DNA from: Agreia sp. COWG
GTDB taxonomy: Bacteria; Actinomycetota; Actinomycetes; Actinomycetales; Microbacteriaceae
Assembly (NCBI RefSeq): GCF_904528075.1
Contig: NZ_LR882035.1
Location: 186,001 to 250,000, forward strand
Direction of reading: 5' to 3'
DNA: 64,000 nucleotides
The notes under the pieces are model-generated. The model saw only the letters and a list, made by a program, of their open reading frames with translations. It was not told the origin of the DNA and made no database searches. Both the position numbers and the translations under genes were made by a program. Shown here one piece after another: positions 43,017 to 51,904 of this stretch (position 1 is the stretch's first letter; every line of letters begins with the position of its first letter).

Positions 43017-43670
43017 ATGCCTATGGTGCTCGCCTCAGTGGGTGACCGCTTTCTTGCGTGGTTGCGCGGAGAGGCGGTGGGAAGTCCCGCGCGTCGTGCG
43101 GAAAATGATGTGAGGGTGATCCGGGAACTGACGAACGAGACGGCATCGGATGCGGACGCCGAGTCCGAGGGCCGGCCGGCGATTCCCGCGCCCCGATTGG
43201 AGGCGTGGGGGGATCCATCCGGTATGCCCCAGTTCGGAACACCGCAGGGCTTCACCAAGCACCCCGCCCCGCCGAAGAGGCACCTTTTGATCGAGGGTCC
43301 GACGTCGTTGCAGGCCAAGAAAATGAGTCGACTATGGGCGACGCTCGGCGTGGCAGCCTCTGTGGTGACCCCGATCGTGATCGCGATCATCAATCCCGAT
43401 CTGCTGTCGAACGGACTCGCGTGGCTGGGTGCCCCCGTCGCAGCAATCTTCGCCCACAACCTGTTCGGGCCGGAGAAATACTCCGAGCGTCTCGCCAAGG
43501 AGCATGCGGCGGGCTATACCCTTCACAGGCTCGACAGCATGGAAGTCGACCAGATCGATCCGGTCAGCCGCTTTGTGATCAGAGCGAGGCACGAGAGGCA
43601 GCTGACCGTGAGCGAAGAGGTGAGCGTTCTCGCCCGCGTACGAGCCATCCGCGTCGACGGAATGCGCTGA
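43017..43670 (+). CDS. Uncharacterised membrane protein, paralogous module to upstream gene
   Basis: A 217-residue protein beginning eight bases after the preceding stop. After a charged, disordered N-terminal part come two hydrophobic helices ('LWATLGVAASVVTPIVIAII', 'GLAWLGAPVAAIFAHNLFG') and then at 162-210 the module 'AAGYTLHR', 'VDQID', 'FVIR', 'VLARVRAI'. The layout helix-helix-module is the same as in the first half of the upstream protein, so the genes are probably partial duplicates and may interact. ATG at 43017 or 43023; no strong ribosome site. Confidence 0.72.
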   Translation: MPMVLASVGDRFLAWLRGEAVGSPARRAENDVRVIRELTNETASDADAESEGRPAIPAPRLEAWGDPSGMPQFGTPQGFTKHPAPPKRHLLIEGPTSLQAKKMSRLWATLGVAASVVTPIVIAIINPDLLSNGLAWLGAPVAAIFAHNLFGPEKYSERLAKEHAAGYTLHRLDSMEVDQIDPVSRFVIRARHERQLTVSEEVSVLARVRAIRVDGMR

Positions 43671-43699
43671 CCGACGCGTGCGCGGAATGCGTGAGCCGG

Positions 43700-45247
43700 C
43701 TAGTGCCCCATCGGCACTGAGGTCGCGTCGGCCCCCTCGGCCTGCACCGGGGTCTTCACGAAGAACGAGATCACGATCGCGGCGAGCGAGATGATGGCGC
43801 CGCACAGGATCGCCGCATGGATGCCTCCGGCTGTGTCGACCGCATCCGGCACGTTTCCGCCTGCTAGGGCCGCCGCCTGCGAGCTCATCACCGACACGAA
43901 CAGCGCGGTTCCCGCGGCGCCGGCGAGCTGCTGCACCGTGCCCACGACCGCGCTGCCGTGCGAGTACAGCTTCGGGGTCAGCGAGGCCAGCCCTGCTGTG
44001 AACAGCGGGGTGAAGAGCAGCGCGAGGCCGAGGCTCATGCCGACATGGGCTGCGAGCACCCAGCCCCAGGCCGTCGTGGCGGTGAACAGGGTCATGCCCC
44101 AGAAGGCGGCGCTCACGATGATCGACCCGGGAACCAGCAGCACCCGCGGCCCGGCCTTGTCGTAAATGCGACCCACGAACGGGGCCAGAATGCCCATGAG
44201 CAGGCCGCCCGGAAGCAGCAGCAGGCCCGTGGAGAGGGTGCTGAGGCCGAGGACGCTCTGCGTGTAGATGGGCAAGATGATGAGGGTGCCGAAGAGCGCC
44301 ATCATGCTGATCGCGAGCATGGCGATGGCCACAGAGAACGTTCCGGAGCGGAACACCCGCAGGTCGAGCAGCGCCTTCTCGTTACGAGCGAGCATGACCT
44401 GGCGAAGGATGAATGCGGCCAGCGCCACGATGCCTACGACGAGCGGCAGCCAGCCGGGCATGCCGCCTGCTGCGCTCTCGCCGCCGAGCGAGCTGAGGCC
44501 GAAGACGAGGCCGCCGAAGGCGAACGCCGAGAGGATCACCGAGAACACGTCGAGGGGCGCCTTGCGCGGCTCTGTCACGTTCGGGATCTTCAGGAAGCCG
44601 AGCACCAGCGCGCCGAGGGCGATGGGCAGAACCAGCCAGAACATGAAGCGCCAGTCGAACACGCTGAGGATCAGGCCGGAGACCGTGGGGCCGATGGCGG
44701 GGGCAACCGAGATGACGATCGAGATGTTGCCCATGGTGCGGCCGCGGGTGGCCGGCGGCACGAGGTTGAGCACGGTGGTCATGAGCAGCGGCATCATGAT
44801 GGCCGTTCCCATGGCCTGCACCACGCGACCGCCGAGCAGTACCTCGAAGCCCGGGGCCATGGCCGAGGTGAACGTACCCAGGCTGAAGAGCGCCATGGCT
44901 ACCAAGAAGACGGGGCGGGTGTTGAAGCGCTGCAGCAGGAAACCGGTGATCGGGATGACCACCGCCATGGTGAGCATGAACGCGGTGGTCAGCCACTGCG
45001 CGGCCTCGGCCGTGATCTCGAGGTCTTTCATGAGCACGGGCAGTGCCACGCTCATGATGGTCTCGTTGAGGATGACCACGAACGCCGACACCAGCAGCAG
45101 TGAGATGACCAGGCGGTTACGGCCGGCGAGGGCCGGGTCGGATGCCCAGGGCGATGCGGGCGCGCCCTGCGACGCATGTGCCGCAGGCAACGCGGTCGGC
45201 GCGACCGCCGGAATCGAGTCTGTGGGTGGTGCAAGACGATCAGTCAC
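43700..45247 (-). CDS. MFS drug exporter, DHA2 (EmrB/QacA) family
   Basis: A 515-residue transporter with 14 hydrophobic segments. Motif A-like 'GRIYDKAGPRVLLVPG', motif D1-like 'VVILNETIMSVALPVLMKDL' and motif C-like 'APAIGPTVSGLIL' are those of the DHA2 group, which expels drugs by proton antiport. GTG at 45247 is preceded by GGAG at six bases; an in-frame start at 45334 is less likely. It is divergent from an NADP-dependent oxidoreductase over a 229-base gap, and no regulator gene is adjacent. Confidence 0.9.
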   Translation of the reverse strand: MTDRLAPPTDSIPAVAPTALPAAHASQGAPASPWASDPALAGRNRLVISLLLVSAFVVILNETIMSVALPVLMKDLEITAEAAQWLTTAFMLTMAVVIPITGFLLQRFNTRPVFLVAMALFSLGTFTSAMAPGFEVLLGGRVVQAMGTAIMMPLLMTTVLNLVPPATRGRTMGNISIVISVAPAIGPTVSGLILSVFDWRFMFWLVLPIALGALVLGFLKIPNVTEPRKAPLDVFSVILSAFAFGGLVFGLSSLGGESAAGGMPGWLPLVVGIVALAAFILRQVMLARNEKALLDLRVFRSGTFSVAIAMLAISMMALFGTLIILPIYTQSVLGLSTLSTGLLLLPGGLLMGILAPFVGRIYDKAGPRVLLVPGSIIVSAAFWGMTLFTATTAWGWVLAAHVGMSLGLALLFTPLFTAGLASLTPKLYSHGSAVVGTVQQLAGAAGTALFVSVMSSQAAALAGGNVPDAVDTAGGIHAAILCGAIISLAAIVISFFVKTPVQAEGADATSVPMGH

Positions 45248-45476
45248 GAGAACTCCAGTGCGGGAAGACGTAGGGAAAGAGGGGGTGGGGAGGATCGCCC
45301 CCGCGATCGCTCCCTCGGCTGAACCTTCTTTCACTCTGCTCTATTCCCCCGACACCGGCAATGCGCCCGATTCCTCGGAGCGCATCGTCAGCCGGAGCAC
45401 ATCCTGACCAGGCGCCATTTGAACCGAACGGTACAATATTCGAGCAACGGATTCTCGACGAAAGGTTCCTCCCGAC

Positions 45477-46490
45477 ATGACCGACGCACTCATCAGTACC
45501 CAGATCCAGCTTGCCGCCCGACCCATCGGCTGGCCGAAGGCATCCGATTTTCGCACCGTCACGGTCGAACTCGGCGCGCTCGCGCCGGGCCAGGTGCGCG
45601 TCAAGAACGAGTTCATTTCGGTCGATCCCTACATGAGGGGGCGCATGAACGACGTCAAGAGCTACGTCGCCCCCTACGAATTGGGCGCAACGATGCTGGG
45701 AGGCGCCGTCGGACGCGTTCTCGAGTCGACGGCCGACAGCGTTCCCGTGGGCTCGCTCGTCGTGCACGGCTACGGATGGCGTGACCTCGTTCAAGAAGAC
45801 GCCGCCGGTTTCCGCGTGGTCGCCGAGATTCCCGGGAAGCCCTCGTCTGTGCACCTCGGCATCATGGGGATGACCGGCCTGACGGCCTACGTCGGCCTCA
45901 CCGCTGTCGCCCATCTGAAGCAGGGCGACATCGTGTTCGTGTCGGGAGCGGCCGGCGCCGTGGGCACCGCTGCGGGCCAGATCGCCCGGTTGAAGGGGGC
46001 GAAGCGCGTGATCGGGTCGGCCGGATCCGCCGAGAAGGTCGAGCTGCTCACCACGAAGTACGGCTACGACGCCGCGCTCAATTACAAGGATGCGCCCGTG
46101 CGCGAGCAGCTCGCCTCGCTCGCGCCCGAGGGGATCGACGTGTTCTTCGACAACGTGGGAGGCGATCACCTCGAGGCTGCCCTCAACTCGTTCAACGACG
46201 GCGGGCGCGCAGCCCTGTGCGGAGCGATCTCCGCCTACAACAGCACCGAACCGGTGCGGGGCCCGAGCAACATGTCGAACCTCGTCACCCGCGGGCTCAC
46301 GATGACGGGCTTCACCGTAGGGAACTACGCAGCCCATGCCCCGGCGTTCTACGCCGAGATGGGTCCGTGGCTGCAGAGCGGCGAGGTGGTGTTCGACGAG
46401 ACCGTCGTCGACGGTGTCGAGAACTCCGTCGATGCGTTCCTGGGCATGCTGCGTGGAGAGAATGTCGGCAAGATGCTGGTGCGCATCTGA
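45477..46490 (+). CDS. NADP-dependent oxidoreductase (leukotriene B4 dehydrogenase-like MDR)
   Basis: A 337-residue protein of the LTD/CurA group. 'ISVDPYMRGRMND' in the N-terminal fold, 'GMTGLTAYVGLTAVAHLKQG', the nucleotide-binding 'SGAAGAVGTAAGQIARLKGA' and 'VFFDNVGGDHLEAAL' are typical. These enzymes reduce alpha,beta-unsaturated carbonyls. Upstream, GGTACAATATTC at about 45430 contains a TACAAT -10-like box, and ACCGAACGGT overlaps it as a short palindrome that could bind a TetR protein. Confidence 0.9.
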   Translation: MTDALISTQIQLAARPIGWPKASDFRTVTVELGALAPGQVRVKNEFISVDPYMRGRMNDVKSYVAPYELGATMLGGAVGRVLESTADSVPVGSLVVHGYGWRDLVQEDAAGFRVVAEIPGKPSSVHLGIMGMTGLTAYVGLTAVAHLKQGDIVFVSGAAGAVGTAAGQIARLKGAKRVIGSAGSAEKVELLTTKYGYDAALNYKDAPVREQLASLAPEGIDVFFDNVGGDHLEAALNSFNDGGRAALCGAISAYNSTEPVRGPSNMSNLVTRGLTMTGFTVGNYAAHAPAFYAEMGPWLQSGEVVFDETVVDGVENSVDAFLGMLRGENVGKMLVRI

Positions 46491-46500
46491 TCACTGGGCG

Positions 46501-47667
46501 ATGATGGGCCGGGTGACCGTCTCTATACTCAAAGGCCCCCGCGGTCGCAGGCTTGCGCTCGAATTGCTCGGGCTGCTCGCTCGCGATTCGTTCGAGGCGG
46601 GCGAATCGCGCGGGTGGTCGCTCGCGTCGAGCATTATGAATGCGGCGCACCACCTCGATCCCTCGCCGGGGTCGCGCTACCTGGTGAGAGGTGCAGAAGC
46701 CGGGGGCGAGGCTGACGCTGTCGCAGAACCCGTTAGGTCGCCGGAAGGGGTCGCGGCTCTCATCAGAGAATTCACCGCTGCCCCGTTCGTCATGCGTTCG
46801 CTTCACGAGACCGTGCTTCGCGATGCGTTCGTCGCGAGCGTCGATTCCGCCCGCTACTGGCAGGAGCCCGACGGCACCGACGCCCTCGCCGCGACAGACG
46901 AGGTGCGGGATGCGCTGACGCCGATCAGCGACGCAATCGCCTCAGGCGACTCCACCTCGAGCGACTTGGCCTCGAGCCGCCTCGCATCGTGGTGGTCAGA
47001 ACCCGTCGACCTTGCCGGCCAGTTCGAGGTGGCGTGGGAGGGCGGAGCCAGCAGGTTCGCCCAGGTTTCGACAACGCTGACGCAGACCGTCGCTGCGTGG
47101 AGCGAGAAGATCCGGTCGATCGAGCGACGCGCCCAGAGCGAGCGGTCCTCAGACCCGACGGCGCGCTTCAGCTCAGACTGGTGGTCCACCCCGGGTTTCG
47201 GCTTTCCCGTGACAACCCGGGTGCCGCCCGCCTGGGGCAGTCCCGTCGGCCTGTGGCTGGTCGAGGATGGTCTGGGATGGAGCGAAGCCGATGTCCGACG
47301 CGTCACGGTGACTCGCTCGCCGCGCGTGTTCGAGATCGCGGCGGCATCCGACTGGGCAGAGCTGTGCACTCGGTTTCCCATCGAGGTCACGGCGCAGAAG
47401 CGGCACGACTGGTACCGAACGACGGGCCGAGACGGTGCGTGGGTCATGCCCGACTACACCGCCGTAGCCGAGCACTACGACGCCGTTCACCTCACCGCGG
47501 CCGCGTACCTCACCGCCGCCGGCGATGCCATCCCGGTGGGCGATGGCGCCGCGAGTGTCATCGCGGGCTGGGCGCCGGATGAGACGTACTGGCTCACCGA
47601 CGCCGCCACCGCCCCGCGCGACCCGGCCGGCTGGACGCGTTCCCCGGGGGAGTGGCTCCCGAGCTGA
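46501..47667 (+). CDS. Conserved hypothetical protein
   Basis: A 388-residue soluble protein I do not recognise. It begins 'VSILKGPRGRRLALELLGLL' after a few residues and contains many Trp and Ser residues in the second half ('GSPVGLWLVEDGLGWSEADV', 'FEIAAASDWAELC', 'GAWVMPDYTAVAEHYDAVHL'). No signal peptide or membrane helix. ATG at 46501 or GTG at 46513 may start it. It lies 10 bases after the oxidoreductase gene on the same strand. The composition agrees with its neighbours, so it is a native gene. Confidence 0.75.
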   Translation: MMGRVTVSILKGPRGRRLALELLGLLARDSFEAGESRGWSLASSIMNAAHHLDPSPGSRYLVRGAEAGGEADAVAEPVRSPEGVAALIREFTAAPFVMRSLHETVLRDAFVASVDSARYWQEPDGTDALAATDEVRDALTPISDAIASGDSTSSDLASSRLASWWSEPVDLAGQFEVAWEGGASRFAQVSTTLTQTVAAWSEKIRSIERRAQSERSSDPTARFSSDWWSTPGFGFPVTTRVPPAWGSPVGLWLVEDGLGWSEADVRRVTVTRSPRVFEIAAASDWAELCTRFPIEVTAQKRHDWYRTTGRDGAWVMPDYTAVAEHYDAVHLTAAAYLTAAGDAIPVGDGAASVIAGWAPDETYWLTDAATAPRDPAGWTRSPGEWLPS

Positions 47668-47711
47668 CGCGCCGCCTCAGGCGCCCGCCCACCTGGTCAA
47701 CGGTTGTGTTC

Positions 47712-47771
47712 GTGCCCGAATGCCCTTGTCCGAGCCCCTTCGAGGGGGCACAGTCGAGGGGTTTCGGGCAC
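47712..47771. repeat. About 60-bp palindromic repeat, family 3 copy B
   Basis: GTGCCCGAATGCCC (47712-47725, identical to the left arm at 33232) pairs with GGGGTTTCGGGCAC (47758-47771) at 12 of 14 positions. Inside, GCCCC and GGGGC close a TTCG-type loop. It lies between the convergent hypothetical and alditol oxidase genes. Confidence 0.8.
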
Positions 47772-47803
47772 AGAAGCGCACCACGCCGCTTCCGTGAGAA
47801 ACC

Positions 47804-49066
47804 TCAGCTGTCGGTGAAGATCAGCCGATCGGTCGCGTCGTTGCGGAACGCGCCCGTCGGGTCCCACTCCGCGGCCAGAGCCCGGAACTCGGCGAGCCGC
47901 GGGTAGACGCGGTCGAGAGCGGCGGCATCCACCGTGTTGAGCTTGCCCCAGTGCGGTCGCGCGTCGAAGGGCGCCAGCGCCTCCTCGATCTGAGGCAAGA
48001 GACCGAGAACCGCCTCGGGTTCGTTCTTCCACGTGAAGTGGATGATCAGCGATTCGCGCTGGTACGCCATGCTCAGCCAGAGATCGTCGGCCGCGGCCGT
48101 GCGCAGCTCCGTGATGATGAGGTGCGGCGCGATCTGCGGGCCCAGTGCCCGGAGCGCACGTAGGGCATCTCCGCCCTGCGCCCGGGGCACGAAGTACTCC
48201 GTCTGGATCTCGTCGCCGTTCGAGGGGATGCGGTCGAGCCGGAAGTGCGGCAGGCGTTCCAGCCAGGGCCCGGCGACCCCGCCCTGCTCGTTCAGGTTGT
48301 TGTCCGATGTCTCCCACAGCGCCCCGGCCGACACGATGTCGCGCTGGGCGCCGTGCCACTCGTCGAGCACCTCGACACCCGAGTCGAGCCGTGTCTTCAC
48401 CCAGAAGTTCGCAATCGTCTCTTCGACCCAGTCGGTGAAGACGCTGACGCTGTAGCCGAGGCTCGTGACGCCCTCCACGTCGTCGAGCAGCACGTTCCAG
48501 GGCAGGCCGCGGTAGACATCCTGCCGAACCAGAAACGTGGGCTGGATGTCGAGGGTCACCCGAACGACGACCCCGAACGCCCCGAGCCCCACGACCAGGC
48601 CATCGAAGCCGGGCTCACCGCGGCGGATGACACGGCGCGAGCCGTCTGCGACGACGAGCTCCAGCGCGGAGACGGCCGTCGACAACACGCCGTTGCCGTT
48701 GCCAGAGCCGTGTGTTCCTGTGGTGATGGCTCCGGCGATCGAGATGTGCGGCAGCGAGCCCATGTTGTGCAGCGCCCAGCCGTTGTCTTCGAGGAACCGG
48801 GCGAGGATGCCGTAGCGGGTGCCGCCGCCGACGGTCACCGTTCGCGCCTCCTCGTCGAGCACGAAGTCGGGGTCGATGTCGGTCACCGTCACGAGCAGCG
48901 CATCGGTGTCGGCGATGTCGCTGAACGAGTGCCGCGTTCCGAGGGCCCGGATGCGCTCCGCGCCCGCGACGAGCGACGCCACCTGGTCGATGCTGGTCGC
49001 ATCCACGATGTCTGCCGCGCGATATTCGAGGGTCCCCGACCAGTTGAGTTCAGCTTCGTTGCTCAC
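47804..49066 (-). CDS. FAD-linked alditol/xylitol oxidase family protein
   Basis: A 420-residue flavoprotein of the VAO/aldonolactone oxidase type. 'IRALGTRHSFSDIADTDALL' and 'HNMGSLPHISIAGAITTGTH' form the FAD-binding region; the His of 'GTRHSF' is the covalent FAD site in AldO of Streptomyces. The C-terminal 'RPHWGKLNTVDAAALD' and 'FRALAAEWDPTGAFRN' are also conserved. It oxidises a sugar alcohol such as xylitol or sorbitol with release of hydrogen peroxide. It lies upstream of a sugar oxidoreductase/isomerase pair but runs in the same direction with a hairpin element between. Confidence 0.88.
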   Translation of the reverse strand: MSNEAELNWSGTLEYRAADIVDATSIDQVASLVAGAERIRALGTRHSFSDIADTDALLVTVTDIDPDFVLDEEARTVTVGGGTRYGILARFLEDNGWALHNMGSLPHISIAGAITTGTHGSGNGNGVLSTAVSALELVVADGSRRVIRRGEPGFDGLVVGLGAFGVVVRVTLDIQPTFLVRQDVYRGLPWNVLLDDVEGVTSLGYSVSVFTDWVEETIANFWVKTRLDSGVEVLDEWHGAQRDIVSAGALWETSDNNLNEQGGVAGPWLERLPHFRLDRIPSNGDEIQTEYFVPRAQGGDALRALRALGPQIAPHLIITELRTAAADDLWLSMAYQRESLIIHFTWKNEPEAVLGLLPQIEEALAPFDARPHWGKLNTVDAAALDRVYPRLAEFRALAAEWDPTGAFRNDATDRLIFTDS

Positions 49067-49118
49067 ACGTATCCCTTCATCTCGGTGGTGCTCTCAGCGT
49101 ACGCGTGCCACGACCCCC

Positions 49119-49200
49119 TCACGGATGAGGAAAAAACTGCGCCACGCCGATGTTTTCTCGTGCGAACACGGGGTGTCGAGACGTTTTTCCTCATCCGTGA
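49119..49200. repeat. About 82-bp palindromic repeat, family 2 copy B
   Basis: Outer arms TCACGGATGAGGAAAAA / TTTTTCCTCATCCGTGA (17 bases, perfect). The inner part differs from copy A but keeps the GGGGTGTCG segment. It lies in front of the alditol oxidase gene and after the 3' end of the Gfo/Idh/MocA gene, both on the minus strand. Confidence 0.85.
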
Positions 49201-49236
49201 AAGGGCAAAGCCTGGCGAGCGGCGGGGGCCTCGGGG

Positions 49237-50370
49237 TTACAGCGTGCGCGTCGTCGGGTTCCAGTCTTCGGGCAGTGCGGGGGAGGGCGGCGCCGAACTC
49301 TCGACCCGCACGAAGTGGCCGGATGCCGACGACTCCTCCATCGCGGTCATCACGTCGAGCACGTGGTAGCCCAGCTGCGCGGGCAGCAGATCGTCGCCGC
49401 CAGACCGGATGGCGCGGGCCATCTCGAGCACGGCCGAACCGCGCCCGCCGGCGTAGCCCACCTCGGCCAGCTCGTCGCGCTCGTCGCCCCGCACGATGAC
49501 GCTCGAGCCCTCGAACATGTTCGGATCGGGTAGCACCAGGGTTCCGGTCTCGCCGGTGATCTCGACGAGGCCGGAGCGCTGAAGCGGTGAGTCGAAGCTG
49601 AAGATGCTCTGCGACGATTCGCCGCCCTCGAAGCGGGCGAGGGCGCTCATCTGCGTCGAGACGCTCACGGGCAACTCGATGCCCTGTCGCGGGCCCGATC
49701 CGATCACCCTGCTGTCGCGCGCTCGCGACCCGATCGCCGCAACCTCGCTGAATGAGCCGAACACGCAGGCCAGCGTCGTGAGGTAGTACGGACCCATGTC
49801 GAAGAGCGGCCCGGCGCCCGGAACGAAGAAGAAGTCGGGGTTCGGGTGCCACGACTCGGGACCCGGTCCCTGGAACGCGGTCAGCGCGGTGAGTGGGCGG
49901 CCGATGTCGCCGCGGGCGATCGCTCGCAGGGCGCTCTGCACGCCGGGCCCCAGAATCGTGTCGGGCGCGACGCCGATACGAAGACCGGATGCCGCGGCCG
50001 CGTCGAGAAGGCCCTGGCCGCTCTCGCGGTCGAGACTGATGGGCTTCTCGCTCCACACGTTCTTTCCCGCGGCGAGCGCGGCCGACGAGAGTTCTGCGTG
50101 CACCGCGGGAATCGTGAGGTTGATCACGATCTCCACGTCATCGTCAGCGAGAACCTCGTCGGCCCGGCCCGACCGGGGAACGCCGTACGTGGCGGCCTGC
50201 ACGGCGGCGCGTGCGACATCCAGATCGCCGATCATCACGACGCGCACATCGGGGAAGGTGATGAGGTTCGAGAGGTACTGGTCGCTGATCGCGCCGGCGC
50301 CGATGATGCCGACGCCCACGGGCCCGGAGCCGGTAGGGGCGTAGGTGGGACGGTGAAGAGAGCCACTCAT
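49237..50370 (-). CDS. Gfo/Idh/MocA family oxidoreductase
   Basis: A 377-residue dehydrogenase. 'VGVGIIGAGAISDQYLSNLI' is the nucleotide-binding loop, 'VWSEKPISLDRESGQGLLDA' holds the catalytic Lys-Pro pair and 'GPLFDMGPYYLTTLACVFG' the C-terminal active-site segment. Its start overlaps the stop of the upstream isomerase gene by one base. It probably oxidises a sugar or inositol derivative isomerised by that partner. Confidence 0.9.
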   Translation of the reverse strand: MSGSLHRPTYAPTGSGPVGVGIIGAGAISDQYLSNLITFPDVRVVMIGDLDVARAAVQAATYGVPRSGRADEVLADDDVEIVINLTIPAVHAELSSAALAAGKNVWSEKPISLDRESGQGLLDAAAASGLRIGVAPDTILGPGVQSALRAIARGDIGRPLTALTAFQGPGPESWHPNPDFFFVPGAGPLFDMGPYYLTTLACVFGSFSEVAAIGSRARDSRVIGSGPRQGIELPVSVSTQMSALARFEGGESSQSIFSFDSPLQRSGLVEITGETGTLVLPDPNMFEGSSVIVRGDERDELAEVGYAGGRGSAVLEMARAIRSGGDDLLPAQLGYHVLDVMTAMEESSASGHFVRVESSAPPSPALPEDWNPTTRTL

Positions 50371-51164
50371 CAGCGGAGCCCCCTCTCGACGAGAAACTGT
50401 CTGGCTTCGGCTATGCCCGAGAAGAGGTCGCCCGCGTAGACGTCGAACTCCACCACGGCGAACTCGAGGTCGGGCACGGCATCCAGTCCCGCGGCGAGCG
50501 GAACCACCCCCCGGCCGGCGGGAACCTGGCCGCTGAGGTGCTCCGGCTGCTCGAGCGAGATGTGGCCTGCGGGCACCTGGTTCGGCAGATCGCCCGTGAG
50601 CGAGCCGTCTTTCACGTGGATGAACTTGACCCGGTCGGCGTTGCGGGCGAGGAACGCGACGAGGTCTTCGCCGCCCGCGGCCACCCAGTAGGCGTCGACC
50701 TCGAGAACGACTCGGGGGTCGAGCAGGGAGGCGAAGTGGTCGAGACCGGTGACACCCTCGACACGGTTGCGGATCTCGCCGTCGTGGTTGTGATATCCCA
50801 CGCGCAGCCCACGGGAGGCTGCCAGGTCGGCGGCCGTGTTGAGCCTGTCGGCGAGCCGGGCGATCTCGTCGGCGCTCTCCCAGAGGGTCGGCGGGGTGAA
50901 CGACTCGATCACGGTGTGCACGCCGAGTTTCTCGGCCAGCGCGAAGGATTCTTCGAGCTCGCCGGTCGCGAGCGGCACGTGGGCGCTCGGGGCGGCGAGG
51001 CCGTAGGCGGCGAGGCCGGTGGCGTACGCGTCGGAGTACTGCTCGAGGCCGTAGAGCTCCACCGCGGTGAAGCCCAGCTGCGCGATCCGCCCCAGCGTCG
51101 CATCCGGATCGGCGGCCAACGAGTCGCGAACCGTATAGAGCTGAAGCGAAATCGTCGCGGTCAT
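50370..51164 (-). CDS. Sugar phosphate isomerase/epimerase
   Basis: A 264-residue TIM-barrel protein. 'ISLQLYTVRDSLAADPDATL', 'GFTAVELYGLEQY', 'RVGYHNHDGEI', 'VVLEVDAYWVAAGGED' and 'VKFIHVKDG' are the metal-site strands of the family. It is first in the operon with the Gfo/Idh/MocA gene and parallels the pair at 36329-38511, although order and lengths differ, so they are separate pathways rather than a fresh duplication. Confidence 0.9.
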   Translation of the reverse strand: MTATISLQLYTVRDSLAADPDATLGRIAQLGFTAVELYGLEQYSDAYATGLAAYGLAAPSAHVPLATGELEESFALAEKLGVHTVIESFTPPTLWESADEIARLADRLNTAADLAASRGLRVGYHNHDGEIRNRVEGVTGLDHFASLLDPRVVLEVDAYWVAAGGEDLVAFLARNADRVKFIHVKDGSLTGDLPNQVPAGHISLEQPEHLSGQVPAGRGVVPLAAGLDAVPDLEFAVVEFDVYAGDLFSGIAEARQFLVERGLR

Positions 51165-51271
51165 GCGTCTCCTCGATGAGTGCGTGAGTGGTGTTCGCCA
51201 AGCCTAGTTGGCAGGACCGGATGCGCATACATTCCGGGGCCGCCGCTGCCGGAAGGGAGAATCATTCCCAA

Positions 51272-51301
51272 TTGCATAAAAATATTGCGATTTGTTTATA
51301 C
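51272..51301 (+). promoter_or_regulatory. Promoter of the arsR-like gene, with AT-rich operator region
   Basis: TTGCAT (51272-51277) and TTATAC (51296-51301) are spaced by 18 bases in an AT-rich patch unusual for this window. ATTGCATAAAAATATTGCGAT within it has repeated ATTGC half-sites and may be the ArsR operator. Transcription would begin about 10-12 bases before the start codon, giving a very short leader. Confidence 0.55.
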
Positions 51302-51319
51302 GTGTGATGGACTTCGTGC

Positions 51320-51667
51320 ATGGAGCAGGAAGCGGGACTCGAGGGTGCGGCGGCGCTGTTCAAAGTGCTGGGCTCCGAATCCCGTCTGCGGCTGCTTCGA
51401 CTTCTCGTCGCCGCACCGGCAACGGTCGGCTCCCTGGTAGAGCAGAGCGCAATGTCGCAGCCGCTCGTGTCGCAGCACCTGCGCACACTGCGACAGGCAG
51501 ACATCGTCACCGTGTCGCGCACCGGCCGAGAGGCCGAGTACCAGCTGGCCGACCACCATATTTCCCACGTCATCGACGACGCGATAGCGCACGTTCGAGA
51601 AGACCACACCCCGACGCAACATCAACGCGCAGTTACCAGCGCACCCAACAAAGGAGAGCAACAATGA
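51320..51667 (+). CDS. ArsR/SmtB family zinc-sensing repressor
   Basis: A 115-residue winged-helix protein. Recognition helix region: 'SAMSQPLVSQHLRTLRQADI'; wing: 'VSRTGREAEYQLADHHIS'. The last helix has Asp78-x-His80-x10-His91-x2-Glu94, the alpha-5 metal site pattern of SmtB/CzrA-type zinc sensors. There is no Cys ligand set as in ArsR or CadC. Its end overlaps the start of the His-rich peptide gene by four bases (ATGA). It probably derepresses that unit when zinc is in excess. Confidence 0.88.
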   Translation: MEQEAGLEGAAALFKVLGSESRLRLLRLLVAAPATVGSLVEQSAMSQPLVSQHLRTLRQADIVTVSRTGREAEYQLADHHISHVIDDAIAHVREDHTPTQHQRAVTSAPNKGEQQ

Positions 51668-51819
51668 GTACAGCAGAAGTTCACGCCGAGCACACCGTCG
51701 CCGAGCACCAGCACGGAACCGAGTGCGGCCACGAGGCCGTGACCCACGACGACCACGTCGACTACGTTCACGACGGACACAAGCACGCCGAGCACGACGA
51801 CCACTACGACGAGCACTGA
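51664..51819 (+). CDS. Small His-rich metal-binding peptide
   Basis: A 51-residue hydrophilic peptide with 13 histidines, many Asp/Glu and one Cys ('HQHGTECGHEAVTHDDH', 'YVHDGHKHAEHDDHYDEH'). It has no membrane helix, so the label 'zinc transporter permease' sometimes given to similar proteins would be wrong; a zinc buffer or chaperone is more likely. AAAGGAG precedes the ATG at 51664. It is coupled to the ArsR gene and followed by a strong terminator. Confidence 0.82.
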   Translation: MSTAEVHAEHTVAEHQHGTECGHEAVTHDDHVDYVHDGHKHAEHDDHYDEH

Positions 51820-51854
51820 GACCGTAGCGGGTACTGACACCATCGGGTGTCGAC

Positions 51855-51889
51855 AAGAGGGGCCGACGAGGTGATCGTCGGCCCCTCTT
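51855..51889. terminator. Bidirectional terminator hairpin
   Basis: AAGAGGGGCCGACGA and TCGTCGGCCCCTCTT form a perfect 15-base stem with a 5-base loop and an A/T flank in both directions. It lies between the convergent His-rich peptide and CobW-like genes. Confidence 0.88.
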
Positions 51890-51904
51890 CTCGCTGGTGC
51901 CGCC

